Shown: positions 35,444 to 41,482 of the stretch, piece after piece
How positions within the stretch are numbered: the first letter of the stretch is position 1
Layout: every line of letters starts with the position of its first letter
From: a virus
IMG/VR virus record: IMGVR_UViG_3300006844_000019
Location: 1 to 43,749 of that record
Strand: one strand, 5' to 3'
Length of the DNA stretch: 43,749 bases
Notes under the pieces: model-generated
Databases searched by the model: none
Seen by the model: only the letters and a program-made list of their open reading frames with translations
What the model was told of the DNA's origin: nothing
Made by a program: the position numbers and the translations under genes

Positions 35444-35608
35444 CTACACGAGCCTGCGTTTGTACTCTTTTTCGCCGAGGACTTTGATGTAGCCCCGGCG
35501 CGCGCGGTCGTTGACCATCTTTCGCTGCCCTGCTGCGTTGATGGAATCGACCTCCGCGGGTGTGTACTTGCGCGGTCGTGGAGTTTTGGGAGTGGTTTTC
35601 TTCGGCAT
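35444..35608 (-). CDS. 54-residue basic protein
   Basis: Starts MPKKTTPKTPRPRKYT and ends KEYKRRLV. The ATG shares its first base with the preceding TAA (TAATG) and the stop lies within the lipoprotein's ribosome binding site region. Lys/Arg/Pro-rich; central helix EVDSINAAGQRKMVNDRARR. Function unknown. Confidence 0.6.
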   Translation of the reverse strand: MPKKTTPKTPRPRKYTPAEVDSINAAGQRKMVNDRARRGYIKVLGEKEYKRRLV

Positions 35609-35802
35609 TACGCCTTCTTGGTGTAGTCGCCTCGGAGAAACTTCCCGAGACGCTTGATGGGGCCGGGTTCGCCCTTCGGCTTCTTCGGCTTGGGAGAGGG
35701 ACGTGTGTATGTGGGCGCGGGTGCGACGGGCGGAACGCGCGGTTTCGCGCGAGTGGTGTCGGCGGGCGCGGCTTTCTTACTTGCTACGCTTTTTTTGGCC
35801 AC
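35608..35802 (-). CDS. 64-residue Lys/Pro-rich protein
   Basis: A highly basic, Pro-rich, probably disordered protein (RVPPVAPAPTYTRPSPKPKKPKG, then KRLGKFLRGDY). GTG start at 35802 within the end of the DUF6496-like gene in another frame. Could bind DNA or be packaged in the virion; no direct evidence. Confidence 0.5.
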   Translation of the reverse strand: MAKKSVASKKAAPADTTRAKPRVPPVAPAPTYTRPSPKPKKPKGEPGPIKRLGKFLRGDYTKKA

Positions 35803-35923
35803 GGGCCTTGCCTGCTTTCTTCATCGCGATGGCGACCGCCTGCTTTTGGGGGCGGCCGGAGTGCATGAGTTCGCGAATGTTGGAGGAGACGACGGCGTTG
35901 GATTTGCCCTTACGCAACGGCAT
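35777..35923 (-). CDS. DUF6496-like small protein
   Basis: A 48-residue protein, MPLRKGKSNAVVSSNIRELM then HSGRPQKQAVAIAMKKAGKA, the pattern of a small protein common in phages of diverse hosts (DUF6496-like). The GRPQKQAVAIA core is diagnostic. Function unknown. An A7 run near the end overlaps the start of the next gene. Confidence 0.75.
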   Translation of the reverse strand: MPLRKGKSNAVVSSNIRELMHSGRPQKQAVAIAMKKAGKARGQKKRSK

Positions 35924-36098
35924 CGGATTCTGCCTTCTCGATCCCGATGACCACGTCGTAGGGCGCGATCAGGGAGAGGCGCAGGGAGATGAAGAAGGGC
36001 TTGAAGGCCACATCTGCGGCGACACCGAGACTCCAGATTTGGGAAGCGTGGAGGTCAATGCTGAAATTCAGACCGAAGAGCTTGAGATTGAAGGACAT
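35910..36098 (-). CDS. Hypothetical 62-residue protein
   Basis: A short hydrophobic beta-patterned protein (FNLKLFGLNFSIDLHASQIW, FKPFFISLRLSLIAPYDVVIG) between the protease and DUF6496-like genes. The start touches the protease stop. No family recognised. Confidence 0.55.
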   Translation of the reverse strand: MSFNLKLFGLNFSIDLHASQIWSLGVAADVAFKPFFISLRLSLIAPYDVVIGIEKAESDAVA

Positions 36099-36709
36099 TA
36101 GAGAACCTCATCAGCGAGGCCGAGTCGCACGGCCTCTTGTGCGGGGATGTAAGACTCGGCGTAGAGGAGACGTTTGACTTCGCCGAGGGTAATCATCGGG
36201 TTTTTCTTCTGCATCTTCTCCAAGTAGGTGCGCTCCATCAGTCGGCGGAGCCGCTGCGCTTCGTTGTGGGCCGAGGAGACGCGCTCCTCGCTGGCGTCGT
36301 CGATGGGGAGATCCCAGGAGCCGTAGTGGAGAAGGAGAGTTGCATTTGGGGACATGATCCGAGTGTCGGCAGCTTGGAGAATCCATGATCCCATAGAGAA
36401 AGCTGCGCCAAAAACGGTCGCGGTGACTTCGTGCGGAGAGGTCGCGATGGCGTCGTAGACGGCGAGGAAGTGGTACTCGTCGCCTCCCCAGTGGTTGAGG
36501 ATGATGCTGATGCCGGAGGAGGGGGTGACTTCGGCTTGGTTGAGCAGGTGCATCCCCTTGAGGAAGGTGGAAGCGGCCAAAGCGTCATCTGCATCCAAGT
36601 TTTCGGTCTCCGCGTTTCCGCAGAAGATGGTTCGGGAGGGGAGGTGGAGGTCGAATTCGTAGAAGAGGCTGCTGTCATCGTTCGCTTTCCGCTGAACTCG
36701 GGTGCTCAT
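36098..36709 (-). CDS. ClpP-like serine protease
   Basis: A 203-residue ClpP/crotonase-fold peptidase. The nucleophile is S105 in GAAFSMGSW and the general base H128 in LLLHYGSW. The end AQEAVRLGLADEVL matches the ClpP C-terminal block. Aligned from that block, the catalytic Asp position is E185 (LLYAESYIP). ClpP-like proteases serve as prohead proteases in many phages; here the gene is second in the late operon, far from scaffold and capsid. It overlaps the upstream gene by 35 bases. Confidence 0.85.
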   Translation of the reverse strand: MSTRVQRKANDDSSLFYEFDLHLPSRTIFCGNAETENLDADDALAASTFLKGMHLLNQAEVTPSSGISIILNHWGGDEYHFLAVYDAIATSPHEVTATVFGAAFSMGSWILQAADTRIMSPNATLLLHYGSWDLPIDDASEERVSSAHNEAQRLRRLMERTYLEKMQKKNPMITLGEVKRLLYAESYIPAQEAVRLGLADEVL

Positions 36710-37430
36710 CGGGTTCCTTCGGGATGGTTGTGGAGGTGGGAGTTGAACCCACGATCTCCGGCGTATCAGGCCGTTGCTCTACCAACTGAGCTACTCCACG
36801 GGGTGGAGAGGAGGAGTCTGCGGGTTGAATAGAGCCCTCGGTGGCGACTTGCGGATGTGTGGCTTTCAACCGGCTCAACTCCTCCTCAAACGTGGGGAGA
36901 AAGTCTGGGAGTTGCCGCCCGATGGCGGCGACTGTAAGTGCTGGACCTACCACGTCAAGGATGTCGGCAGTCCGCACGATGAGGTCTTCCTCAGTCAACG
37001 GCGGGCCGGGGCCGAGTTTTTCGGTGACGCTGCGGGCCTCGATTTTGTCGTGCGCGAGGATAGCGTCACGGAGGAGGCTCAAATTGTTGTTGGCGGCCGC
37101 CTTTCGGGCCGACCCGGCAAGCATGGAGAGCTTTTCCTCTTGGGTGAGGGGCTCATTGTGGAGCCCGCGCATCTTCTCAAGCTCTTTGACGATGACTTCC
37201 GCGCCTTCGGTGGTCACTTCGGGGGCTTCGGTCTGATGGTCGTAGTAGGAGGGCTGGAGGAGGCCCTTCTTGATGCCGTCGGAGCGGACCCTCGATATGG
37301 TGCGCTCGGAGACCCCAAAATAGGCCGCTACAGTGGCATTTGTGGCCTCAGCGTGGGTCAGGAGGTACTCCTCTATGCGCTGGCGGCGTTTGATGGTGGG
37401 GGCCGGGTTTTTCGAGGCGTTTTCGGACAT
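36675..37430 (-). CDS. HTH DNA-binding protein, terminase small subunit candidate
   Basis: A 251-residue protein, first gene of the late operon. A helix-turn-helix lies at about 28-50 (TNATVAAYFGVSERTISRVRSDG), then an acidic helical region (LTQEEKLSMLAGSARKAAANNN, LTEEDLIVRTADILD). This layout fits a small terminase subunit; a late regulator is the alternative. Residues 211-236 are the translation of a complete tRNA gene on the same strand (GVAQLVEQRP... is the usual reading of a tRNA), with 15 more residues before the stop. So the frame is genuinely open through the tRNA. No clear Shine-Dalgarno is seen. Confidence 0.65.
   Translation of the reverse strand: MSENASKNPAPTIKRRQRIEEYLLTHAEATNATVAAYFGVSERTISRVRSDGIKKGLLQPSYYDHQTEAPEVTTEGAEVIVKELEKMRGLHNEPLTQEEKLSMLAGSARKAAANNNLSLLRDAILAHDKIEARSVTEKLGPGPPLTEEDLIVRTADILDVVGPALTVAAIGRQLPDFLPTFEEELSRLKATHPQVATEGSIQPADSSSPPRGVAQLVEQRPDTPEIVGSTPTSTTIPKEPDEHPSSAESER
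36725..36800 (-). tRNA. tRNA-Ile (anticodon GAU) with encoded CCA
   Basis: A 76-base cloverleaf reads in full. D stem GCTC/GAGC with GTTGG loop, anticodon loop CTGATAC (anticodon GAT), T stem GTGGG/CCCAC with TTCAACT loop, discriminator A and an encoded CCA (36727-36725). Acceptor pairs 2-7 are perfect, but 1-72 is C-A, and 27-43 is A-G. C1-A72 is otherwise a mark of initiator tRNAs; the C11-G24 pair and GAU anticodon show this is an elongator. The gene lies wholly inside the preceding coding sequence. Confidence 0.9.
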
Positions 37431-37474
37431 TGGGGCCGGTTTTGGCTAGGGTGTCGTGCTTCGTTTACAGGTGT

Positions 37475-37503
37475 ATTATACCATTGACAGGTCAAATTGT
37501 CCA
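37475..37503 (-). promoter_or_regulatory. Late-operon promoter
   Basis: On the minus strand, -35 TGGACA (37503-37498), 17-base spacer, -10 TATAAT (37480-37475), a near-consensus sigma70 promoter. It points at the TerS-like gene 45 bases away, so the leader is short. Two palindromes overlap it. Confidence 0.85.
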
Positions 37504-37512
37504 TGCAATTTG
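37484..37512. promoter_or_regulatory. Overlapping operator-like palindromes on the late promoter
   Basis: TTGAC-AG-GTCAA (37484-37495) sits inside the -35/-10 spacer, and CAAATTG-TCCATG-CAATTTG (37493-37512) covers the -35 hexamer. Both are perfect inverted repeats and would allow a dimeric regulator to block RNA polymerase. The HTH protein encoded by the first gene is one candidate for binding. Confidence 0.6.
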
Positions 37513-37689
37513 GCACGATTCTTGAAAAAAGGCTGTAAGTTAGGGCATTTCAACGATTTGTCTACCGATTTTATGGGGATGGCCGAGATTCAGGTAGGGG
37601 GGTGGTCTCATGGGCGGTCGCGCGGGGGGCTCCCCCCGGCCGCGCGTTGGCACGCCTCTTGCTACCCTGCATACCGCGTGCCACCACGC
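37513..37689. other. Non-coding stretch with a G6/C6 hairpin
   Basis: No gene is seen. GGGGGG-CT-CCCCCC (37624-37637) lies in a longer CG-rich fold. There is no T-run, so it is not a standard terminator. The left part near 37513-37570 is AT-richer (CTTGAAAAAAGGCTG). Confidence 0.5.
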
Positions 37690-37755
37690 GCACCCCTGCA
37701 CCCCTTGCACCCTGCACCCCTAGCGGGGCATTCTGCACCCCTGCACCCCTAGGGG
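37690..37755. repeat. GCACCCCT iteron-like repeats
   Basis: Direct repeats of GCACCCCT start at 37690, 37698, 37714, 37735 and 37743, with a one-base-short copy at 37707. Palindromes CCCCTAGCGGGG (37717-37728) and CCCCTAGGGG (37746-37755) are built on the same sequence. Clustered iterons between divergent operons suggest a replication origin or a regulator-binding array. Confidence 0.7.
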
Positions 37756-37842
37756 AAGGGTATACGCGCGCAGGGGATCGGCACGGGGTATGCACAACCT
37801 AGTGCGAGGATGCGCGAAAGAGAGAGAAAGAGAATAAAACTC

Positions 37843-37871
37843 TTGACAACGCGCACCTCGTCCGATACCTT
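37843..37871 (+). promoter_or_regulatory. Early rightward promoter
   Basis: TTGACA (37843-37848), 17-base spacer, TACCTT (37866-37871), 45 bases before the ATG at 37916. The 9-mer ACAACGCGC occurs at 37846-37854 and 37876-37884, on either side of the -10, and could be a regulator site. An AGAGAGG ribosome binding site precedes the gene. Confidence 0.75.
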
Positions 37872-37915
37872 GATTACAACGCGCGCATCGGCGCGCACAC
37901 AAAGAGAGGCACACA

Positions 37916-38134
37916 ATGAAGAGACAATATGACGTTCGCATCGACGATCATGGTACGCTCGTCCTGTTCTTCCTCCAATCGAACGCCGCGCGCGCGTGGT
38001 GGAAAGAGAATGTACAGGACGGCATGCGGTTCGGTCGCGCATACGTTGTGGAACATCGGTACGCGCAGGATCTCATCCACGGTATGCTCAATGACGCGGT
38101 AACGGTGGGCAACGCGAACGGTATCGGCCGATGA
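37916..38134 (+). CDS. First early gene, hypothetical
   Basis: A 72-residue protein, MKRQYDVRIDDHGTLVLFFL, with NAARAWWKENV and a histidine-containing C-terminal half. As the first gene behind the early promoter it may be a host-takeover or regulatory protein; no family recognised. Stop overlaps the next ATG. Confidence 0.65.
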   Translation: MKRQYDVRIDDHGTLVLFFLQSNAARAWWKENVQDGMRFGRAYVVEHRYAQDLIHGMLNDAVTVGNANGIGR

Positions 38135-38673
38135 TCGACTGCACAATCCTTGACGCGTACCGCGAGCACTACGCGCGCGCAACGCAAGAACAGCGCGCGC
38201 AGGGACGCGCGTGGTACCCCGATGCCACCGCTCTTTGCAAGAGCATCGCACAAGAGACGGGGTATCCATGGCAACGCATTGCTCTTGCCATGGCCGCTCT
38301 CTCTCCGCGCGCACGTTGGGAAGCGAACGTACGCGCAACGCGTGACGCGGCAAGCGGCCGCACCCCGCGCGTCCTGCGCACCAACGCATTAAAAGCCAGC
38401 GCATTGTTGGCAGGCGCGCGCGCGCATGATACGCTCTCTGGAATCAAGGTGCGGTCGTTCGCGGCCGCGATTCTAGGTTACAGGCATGCCGCGACAATTG
38501 ACGCATGGATGTTACGCGCTGCAGGCCATCCCGCACCCGCTAAAGCATCGGGGCAAGTCAAATACATACGCGCATGCAAACAAGCCCTAGCGCAATTGGC
38601 GCGCGAAGTCGGCGAGGATACGCGCGACCTACAAGCCATCGTCTGGATTGTCGCGAGAGGTAATCACTCATGA
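38131..38673 (+). CDS. Hypothetical protein with SPRxxWxxN motif
   Basis: A 180-residue basic helical protein. The pattern WYPDATALCKSIAQETG ... ALAMAALSPRARWEANVRAT ... IKVRSFAAAILG ... ATIDAWMLRAAG recurs in uncharacterised phage proteins; the spacing of helices with a late catalytic-looking Asp (TIDAW) recalls helix-hairpin-helix DNA glycosylases, but this is a weak resemblance. Strong CGCG bias in its codons. Confidence 0.6.
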   Translation: MIDCTILDAYREHYARATQEQRAQGRAWYPDATALCKSIAQETGYPWQRIALAMAALSPRARWEANVRATRDAASGRTPRVLRTNALKASALLAGARAHDTLSGIKVRSFAAAILGYRHAATIDAWMLRAAGHPAPAKASGQVKYIRACKQALAQLAREVGEDTRDLQAIVWIVARGNHS

Positions 38674-39167
38674 TAACCCGCAAGGAACGCAACGCAGCGG
38701 AATTCCTCCGCGCGATATCGGCCGCGAAACGCGCGCATCGGTACGGAGCGGCAGTCGAGATCAAAGATCCGGCGACCTACGCGACCGCGCGCCTCTTCCT
38801 AGCGCATGATGCGCTATCCGGTGCAGCCGTCACGCGCGAGGGCGACTTGATTAGCGTATTCCGTCACCCTGATAGCCCTACGCGCATCGACGCGATTCTA
38901 GCGCGCGCAACGCAATACGCGCGCACCCTAGATGCCTTTGACATTGGCGGAATGCTACCTCGCCTGTACGCGCGTTTCGGATTCCGCATTGTCGCGCGTA
39001 TGCATTTCGACCGCGCGTACGCCCCGCCCGACTGGGACTACACTCTTTTAGGCGAGCCCGATGTTGTGTTTATGGTGCGCGATTATGCCGTTGCCACGAG
39101 CACCCCGCCCGTGGTAACGTCATGGGACGCAGGAAAAGCGGCACAAGCGGCCGCATTGGAGGCATGA
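38670..39167 (+). CDS. GNAT-like acyltransferase-fold protein
   Basis: A 165-residue protein. DLISVFRHPD, then ARATQYARTLDAFDIGGMLPRLYARFGFRIVARMHFDRAYAPPDW and GEPDVVFMVRD follow the C-terminal half of GNAT-like folds (LY.k.GF..v.r motif) found in phage and polyvalent proteins. The usual acetyl-CoA R-x-x-G-x-G/A loop is not obvious, so activity is doubtful. Coupled to both neighbours (ATGA). Confidence 0.5.
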   Translation: MITRKERNAAEFLRAISAAKRAHRYGAAVEIKDPATYATARLFLAHDALSGAAVTREGDLISVFRHPDSPTRIDAILARATQYARTLDAFDIGGMLPRLYARFGFRIVARMHFDRAYAPPDWDYTLLGEPDVVFMVRDYAVATSTPPVVTSWDAGKAAQAAALEA

Positions 39168-39616
39168 TGCGAGATCCGAACCCAGTAAGCGACCGGGCAA
39201 TGCGCGCGGCCGCCTACGCACAAGCACGCGACCGATTCACCCGCACCGGCGAGCCTATGCACGTTTACCGGCAATACCGCGGAGAGATGCAGGGCGGCCC
39301 GCTCTGGCACGTTCGCAACACGGCGGAAGGCGAGCCCGTGCCCAGCGCACTAATCGCCACCATCGACGCGCGCGGGCACCTCGTCGAATTCCACCCGGAC
39401 CGCCTGCCCTACACCGCGGAAGAGGTAGCGCAGATCCAGACCCTCGACGAGTACCGCACCGCCCTCGACCGCGCGGACTGGACCTACGACAAGAGCGATG
39501 ATCCCCGCGTGTACCGCGAAGGCCAGCGCACAATGTCCGCCTTCTTCGCGAAGGCCGCTCCCGGTACCGCGTGGGAGAGACTTTACAACGAAGCCCGCGA
39601 GCAATACGCTTGCTAA
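39164..39616 (+). CDS. Hypothetical protein
   Basis: A 150-residue protein. The ATG at 39164 follows GGAGG and overlaps the preceding TGA (ATGATG). It has a charged middle (ATIDARGHLVEFHPDRLPYTAEEVAQIQ) and C-terminal WTYDKSDDPRVYREGQRTMSAFF. No family recognised. Confidence 0.6.
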   Translation: MMRDPNPVSDRAMRAAAYAQARDRFTRTGEPMHVYRQYRGEMQGGPLWHVRNTAEGEPVPSALIATIDARGHLVEFHPDRLPYTAEEVAQIQTLDEYRTALDRADWTYDKSDDPRVYREGQRTMSAFFAKAAPGTAWERLYNEAREQYAC

Positions 39617-39639
39617 CCCGAACCCAGGAGGATACGACA

Positions 39640-39843
39640 ATGGCAACGACGAAGACCGTAGGCGAAGGCATCCAAGCGACCGTGGACGGGAAGACGCTCA
39701 CCCTCGTGATCGACCTTTCCCGCCCAGGCGAGCCCAGCGCATCAGGGAAGACCCTCGTCTTCGCATCGACGCGCGGGAATGTCACGATCACCACCGACGG
39801 TGGTCCTATCGTGCTAGGCCTGAACGCCTACCGCCGTCGCTAG
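39640..39843 (+). CDS. Small hypothetical protein upstream of the ribozyme
   Basis: A 67-residue beta-rich protein (GIQATVDGKTLTLVIDL, KTLVFASTRGNVTITTDGG). ATG at 39640 with AGGAGG upstream. Its TAG stop shares a base with stem II of the hammerhead ribozyme, so cleavage would leave this message with a defined 3' end 29 bases past the stop. Function unknown. Confidence 0.7.
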   Translation: MATTKTVGEGIQATVDGKTLTLVIDLSRPGEPSASGKTLVFASTRGNVTITTDGGPIVLGLNAYRRR

Positions 39844-39903
39844 GGGCGAAACGCGCGCCACGCGCGCGCGTACACCGGTAAAGCGCCGGTGCTGATGAGC
39901 CCC
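39843..39903 (+). ncRNA. Type II hammerhead ribozyme
   Basis: All conserved elements are in place. Stem II is GGGGC (39843-39847) with GCCCC (39899-39903), open-ended as in type II. GAA (39848-39850) leads to stem III, ACGCGCGC (39851-39858) with GCGCGCGT (39864-39871), whose A15.1-U16.1 pair is correct. The cleavage nucleotide H17 is A39872. Stem I is CACCGG (39873-39878) with CCGGTG (39886-39891), followed by CTGATGA (39892-39898). Predicted self-cleavage is after 39872. It would split the polycistronic message between the 67-residue gene and the SprT-like gene. Confidence 0.93.
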
Positions 39904-39925
39904 CTCCCACACAAGCGAGGACTCC

Positions 39926-40405
39926 ATGACCAAGGCTCAGATTGAACGCGAAGCGCGCCGTCTGCTGGACGAGAACGGCCTCACCGAGTGGCGGATCCGA
40001 TGGGCGGATCTCTCCCGCTCCGGTTGGCTAGGGCTCTATAACGCCGCGGGGCAAACGTGGTGGGACAAGCCCTACATCGACCTCTCGATCCCCTTTTTCG
40101 CCATTGCCACCGATGCCGAACAGCTTGACACGCTCCGGCACGAGGTAGCGCACGCCATCATGAATGTCGAAAACCCGATCCACCCCTTCCCCCAGTCCGC
40201 GCCAGAGCACATCATGCCGTGGGTGGGTCAAGGCGGACATGGCGTGATATGGGCGCATCTCGCGGCCGCGGCTGGCGCGAACCCCGAGCCCACGATCACC
40301 GATGTCACCCTCGACGCGCGTGTACGCCGTGAGGGCCTCATGCCCACCGAAGCCACGCACCAATTCATGCACCCTCGCCCAAAGCAGGAGGAAATCTGGT
40401 CATGA
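39926..40405 (+). CDS. SprT-like zinc metalloprotease
   Basis: A 159-residue protein with HEVAH at 72-76 (HExxH zinc site and catalytic Glu) and a downstream GHGVIWAHLAAAAG histidine as third ligand, the SprT pattern. PYIDLSIPFFA matches the strand before the active helix. SprT/Spartan family proteases act on DNA-associated proteins in eukaryotes; phage members are of unknown substrate. First gene after the ribozyme; GCGAGGA site upstream. Confidence 0.85.
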   Translation: MTKAQIEREARRLLDENGLTEWRIRWADLSRSGWLGLYNAAGQTWWDKPYIDLSIPFFAIATDAEQLDTLRHEVAHAIMNVENPIHPFPQSAPEHIMPWVGQGGHGVIWAHLAAAAGANPEPTITDVTLDARVRREGLMPTEATHQFMHPRPKQEEIWS

Positions 40406-41361
40406 CCCAGCACACGCATTGCGACCTCGGCATCATCGGCGCAGGACCCGCAGGCATCTCTACGGCGATCAATGCCGCCTCCGAAGGCCTCAAGGTCACC
40501 CTGATCGAAGGCCAGCCCATGATCGGCGGGCAAGCCCTGGCCTCGAAGGCCGTCGAAAACTACATGGGCTTTCCCGAAGGCCTCACCGGCGAGGATCTCT
40601 TCGCCCGCTCAAGCGCCCAGCTTGACAAGTTCGACGTTACCATCCTGAGCCCCGCCCATGTCGTCGATATCAACAAGGGCGAGCGCACCATCACCGCCGT
40701 CCTCGATGACGACACCGAGATCGAATGCCGTTCCCTCGCCCTCACGATGGGGCTGAGCCTCAACCGGCTCGAAGCAAAGGGCGTGGGCGCATTCCTCAAC
40801 CGCGGCGTGTCCTACGGCACGCCCGCCTTCCCCGCGGAAGGCCAGCGCATCATCGTGGTGGGCGGAGCGAACAGCGCCGGTCAAGCCGCCGTCTACCTCG
40901 CGACCGCGCGCGATGCCCACGTCACGATGCTGGTCCGCGGCAAGGGCATCGAAGACACCATGTCCTCATACCTCATCGAGCGCATCACCACCAACTCCCA
41001 CATCACGGTGCTCACCCACACGAACGTGCTCGAAGTGCAGGGCAACGGCCACATGCACAACGTCATCGTGCAGCATAGCGACGAGGAGCCCTACTCCCTC
41101 GACGCCGAGGCCATGTACATTTACATCGGCGGCCGCCCTCGCACCGCATGGCTCAACAAGAGCGGCGAAGTCACACGCACCGAGAAGGGCTTCATCGTCA
41201 CCGGCAAGAATCCCGTCCTCCCCTTCGAGACCTCGATGCCGGGCGTCTTCGCCGCAGGGGATGTACGCGAAGGCTCGATCAAGCGCGTGGCCTCCGCGGT
41301 AGGCGAGGGATCGGCCCTCGTCGCGCAGATCCACAAGTACCTCACCCCGAAAGGAGCCTAG
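40402..41361 (+). CDS. Thioredoxin-reductase-like flavoprotein lacking the CxxC
   Basis: A 319-residue FAD/NAD(P)H oxidoreductase. FAD motif IIGAGPAGIS (11-20), NADPH motif IIVVGGANSAGQAA (150-163) and C-terminal FAD motif FAAGDVREG are all present, and length is typical of thioredoxin reductase. But the redox site, normally SYCATCDGFF, reads SYGTPAFPAEG (137-147): both cysteines are missing (Gly139, Ala142). It therefore cannot pass electrons to thioredoxin in the normal way; it may be a ferredoxin/flavin reductase-like enzyme. Start overlaps the SprT stop. Confidence 0.85.
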   Translation: MTQHTHCDLGIIGAGPAGISTAINAASEGLKVTLIEGQPMIGGQALASKAVENYMGFPEGLTGEDLFARSSAQLDKFDVTILSPAHVVDINKGERTITAVLDDDTEIECRSLALTMGLSLNRLEAKGVGAFLNRGVSYGTPAFPAEGQRIIVVGGANSAGQAAVYLATARDAHVTMLVRGKGIEDTMSSYLIERITTNSHITVLTHTNVLEVQGNGHMHNVIVQHSDEEPYSLDAEAMYIYIGGRPRTAWLNKSGEVTRTEKGFIVTGKNPVLPFETSMPGVFAAGDVREGSIKRVASAVGEGSALVAQIHKYLTPKGA

Positions 41362-41437
41362 ATGGACCTCGACGCCATGCATGCCATGGCATTCCTAGTC
41401 CGAAAAGCGTTGCGCCGACGGCATTCTTACACGCCCG

Positions 41438-41466
41438 TTGACGACCCGCTCGACCCATGCTACGAT
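41438..41466 (+). promoter_or_regulatory. Internal promoter
   Basis: TTGACG (41438-41443), 17-base spacer, TACGAT (41461-41466), five and four matches to consensus. It would start a message about 6-8 bases past the -10, just before the hairpin at 41483. Confidence 0.6.
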
Positions 41467-41482
41467 GTCAACATACACAACC

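Noticed and set aside
35777-35802. Programmed frameshift at the A AAA AAG heptamer joining the DUF6496-like gene to the next one
   Set aside because: A -1 shift reaches a stop almost at once (GCG TAG), and the downstream gene is in the +1 frame with its own GTG start.
36100-36130. CTGATGA on the minus strand at the end of the ClpP-like gene, with a nearby GGCC inverted repeat
   Set aside because: No GAAA box or stem III follows in any permutation; it is the coding sequence for ...ADEVL. The same holds for CTGATGA on the minus strand near 1360, 13,147 and 31,188.
36725-36800. Initiator tRNA because of the C1-A72 mismatch
   Set aside because: Anticodon is GAU, not CAU; the 11-24 pair is C-G and the three G-C pairs of the initiator anticodon stem are absent.
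36725-36800. tRNA as an integration (att) site
   Set aside because: No integrase, excisionase or repressor is visible and the tRNA lies in a late gene.
37624-37637. Intrinsic terminator at the G6/C6 hairpin
   Set aside because: No U-run on either strand.
37690-37755. CRISPR array
   Set aside because: Units are 8 bases, nearly contiguous and without spacers; no cas genes.
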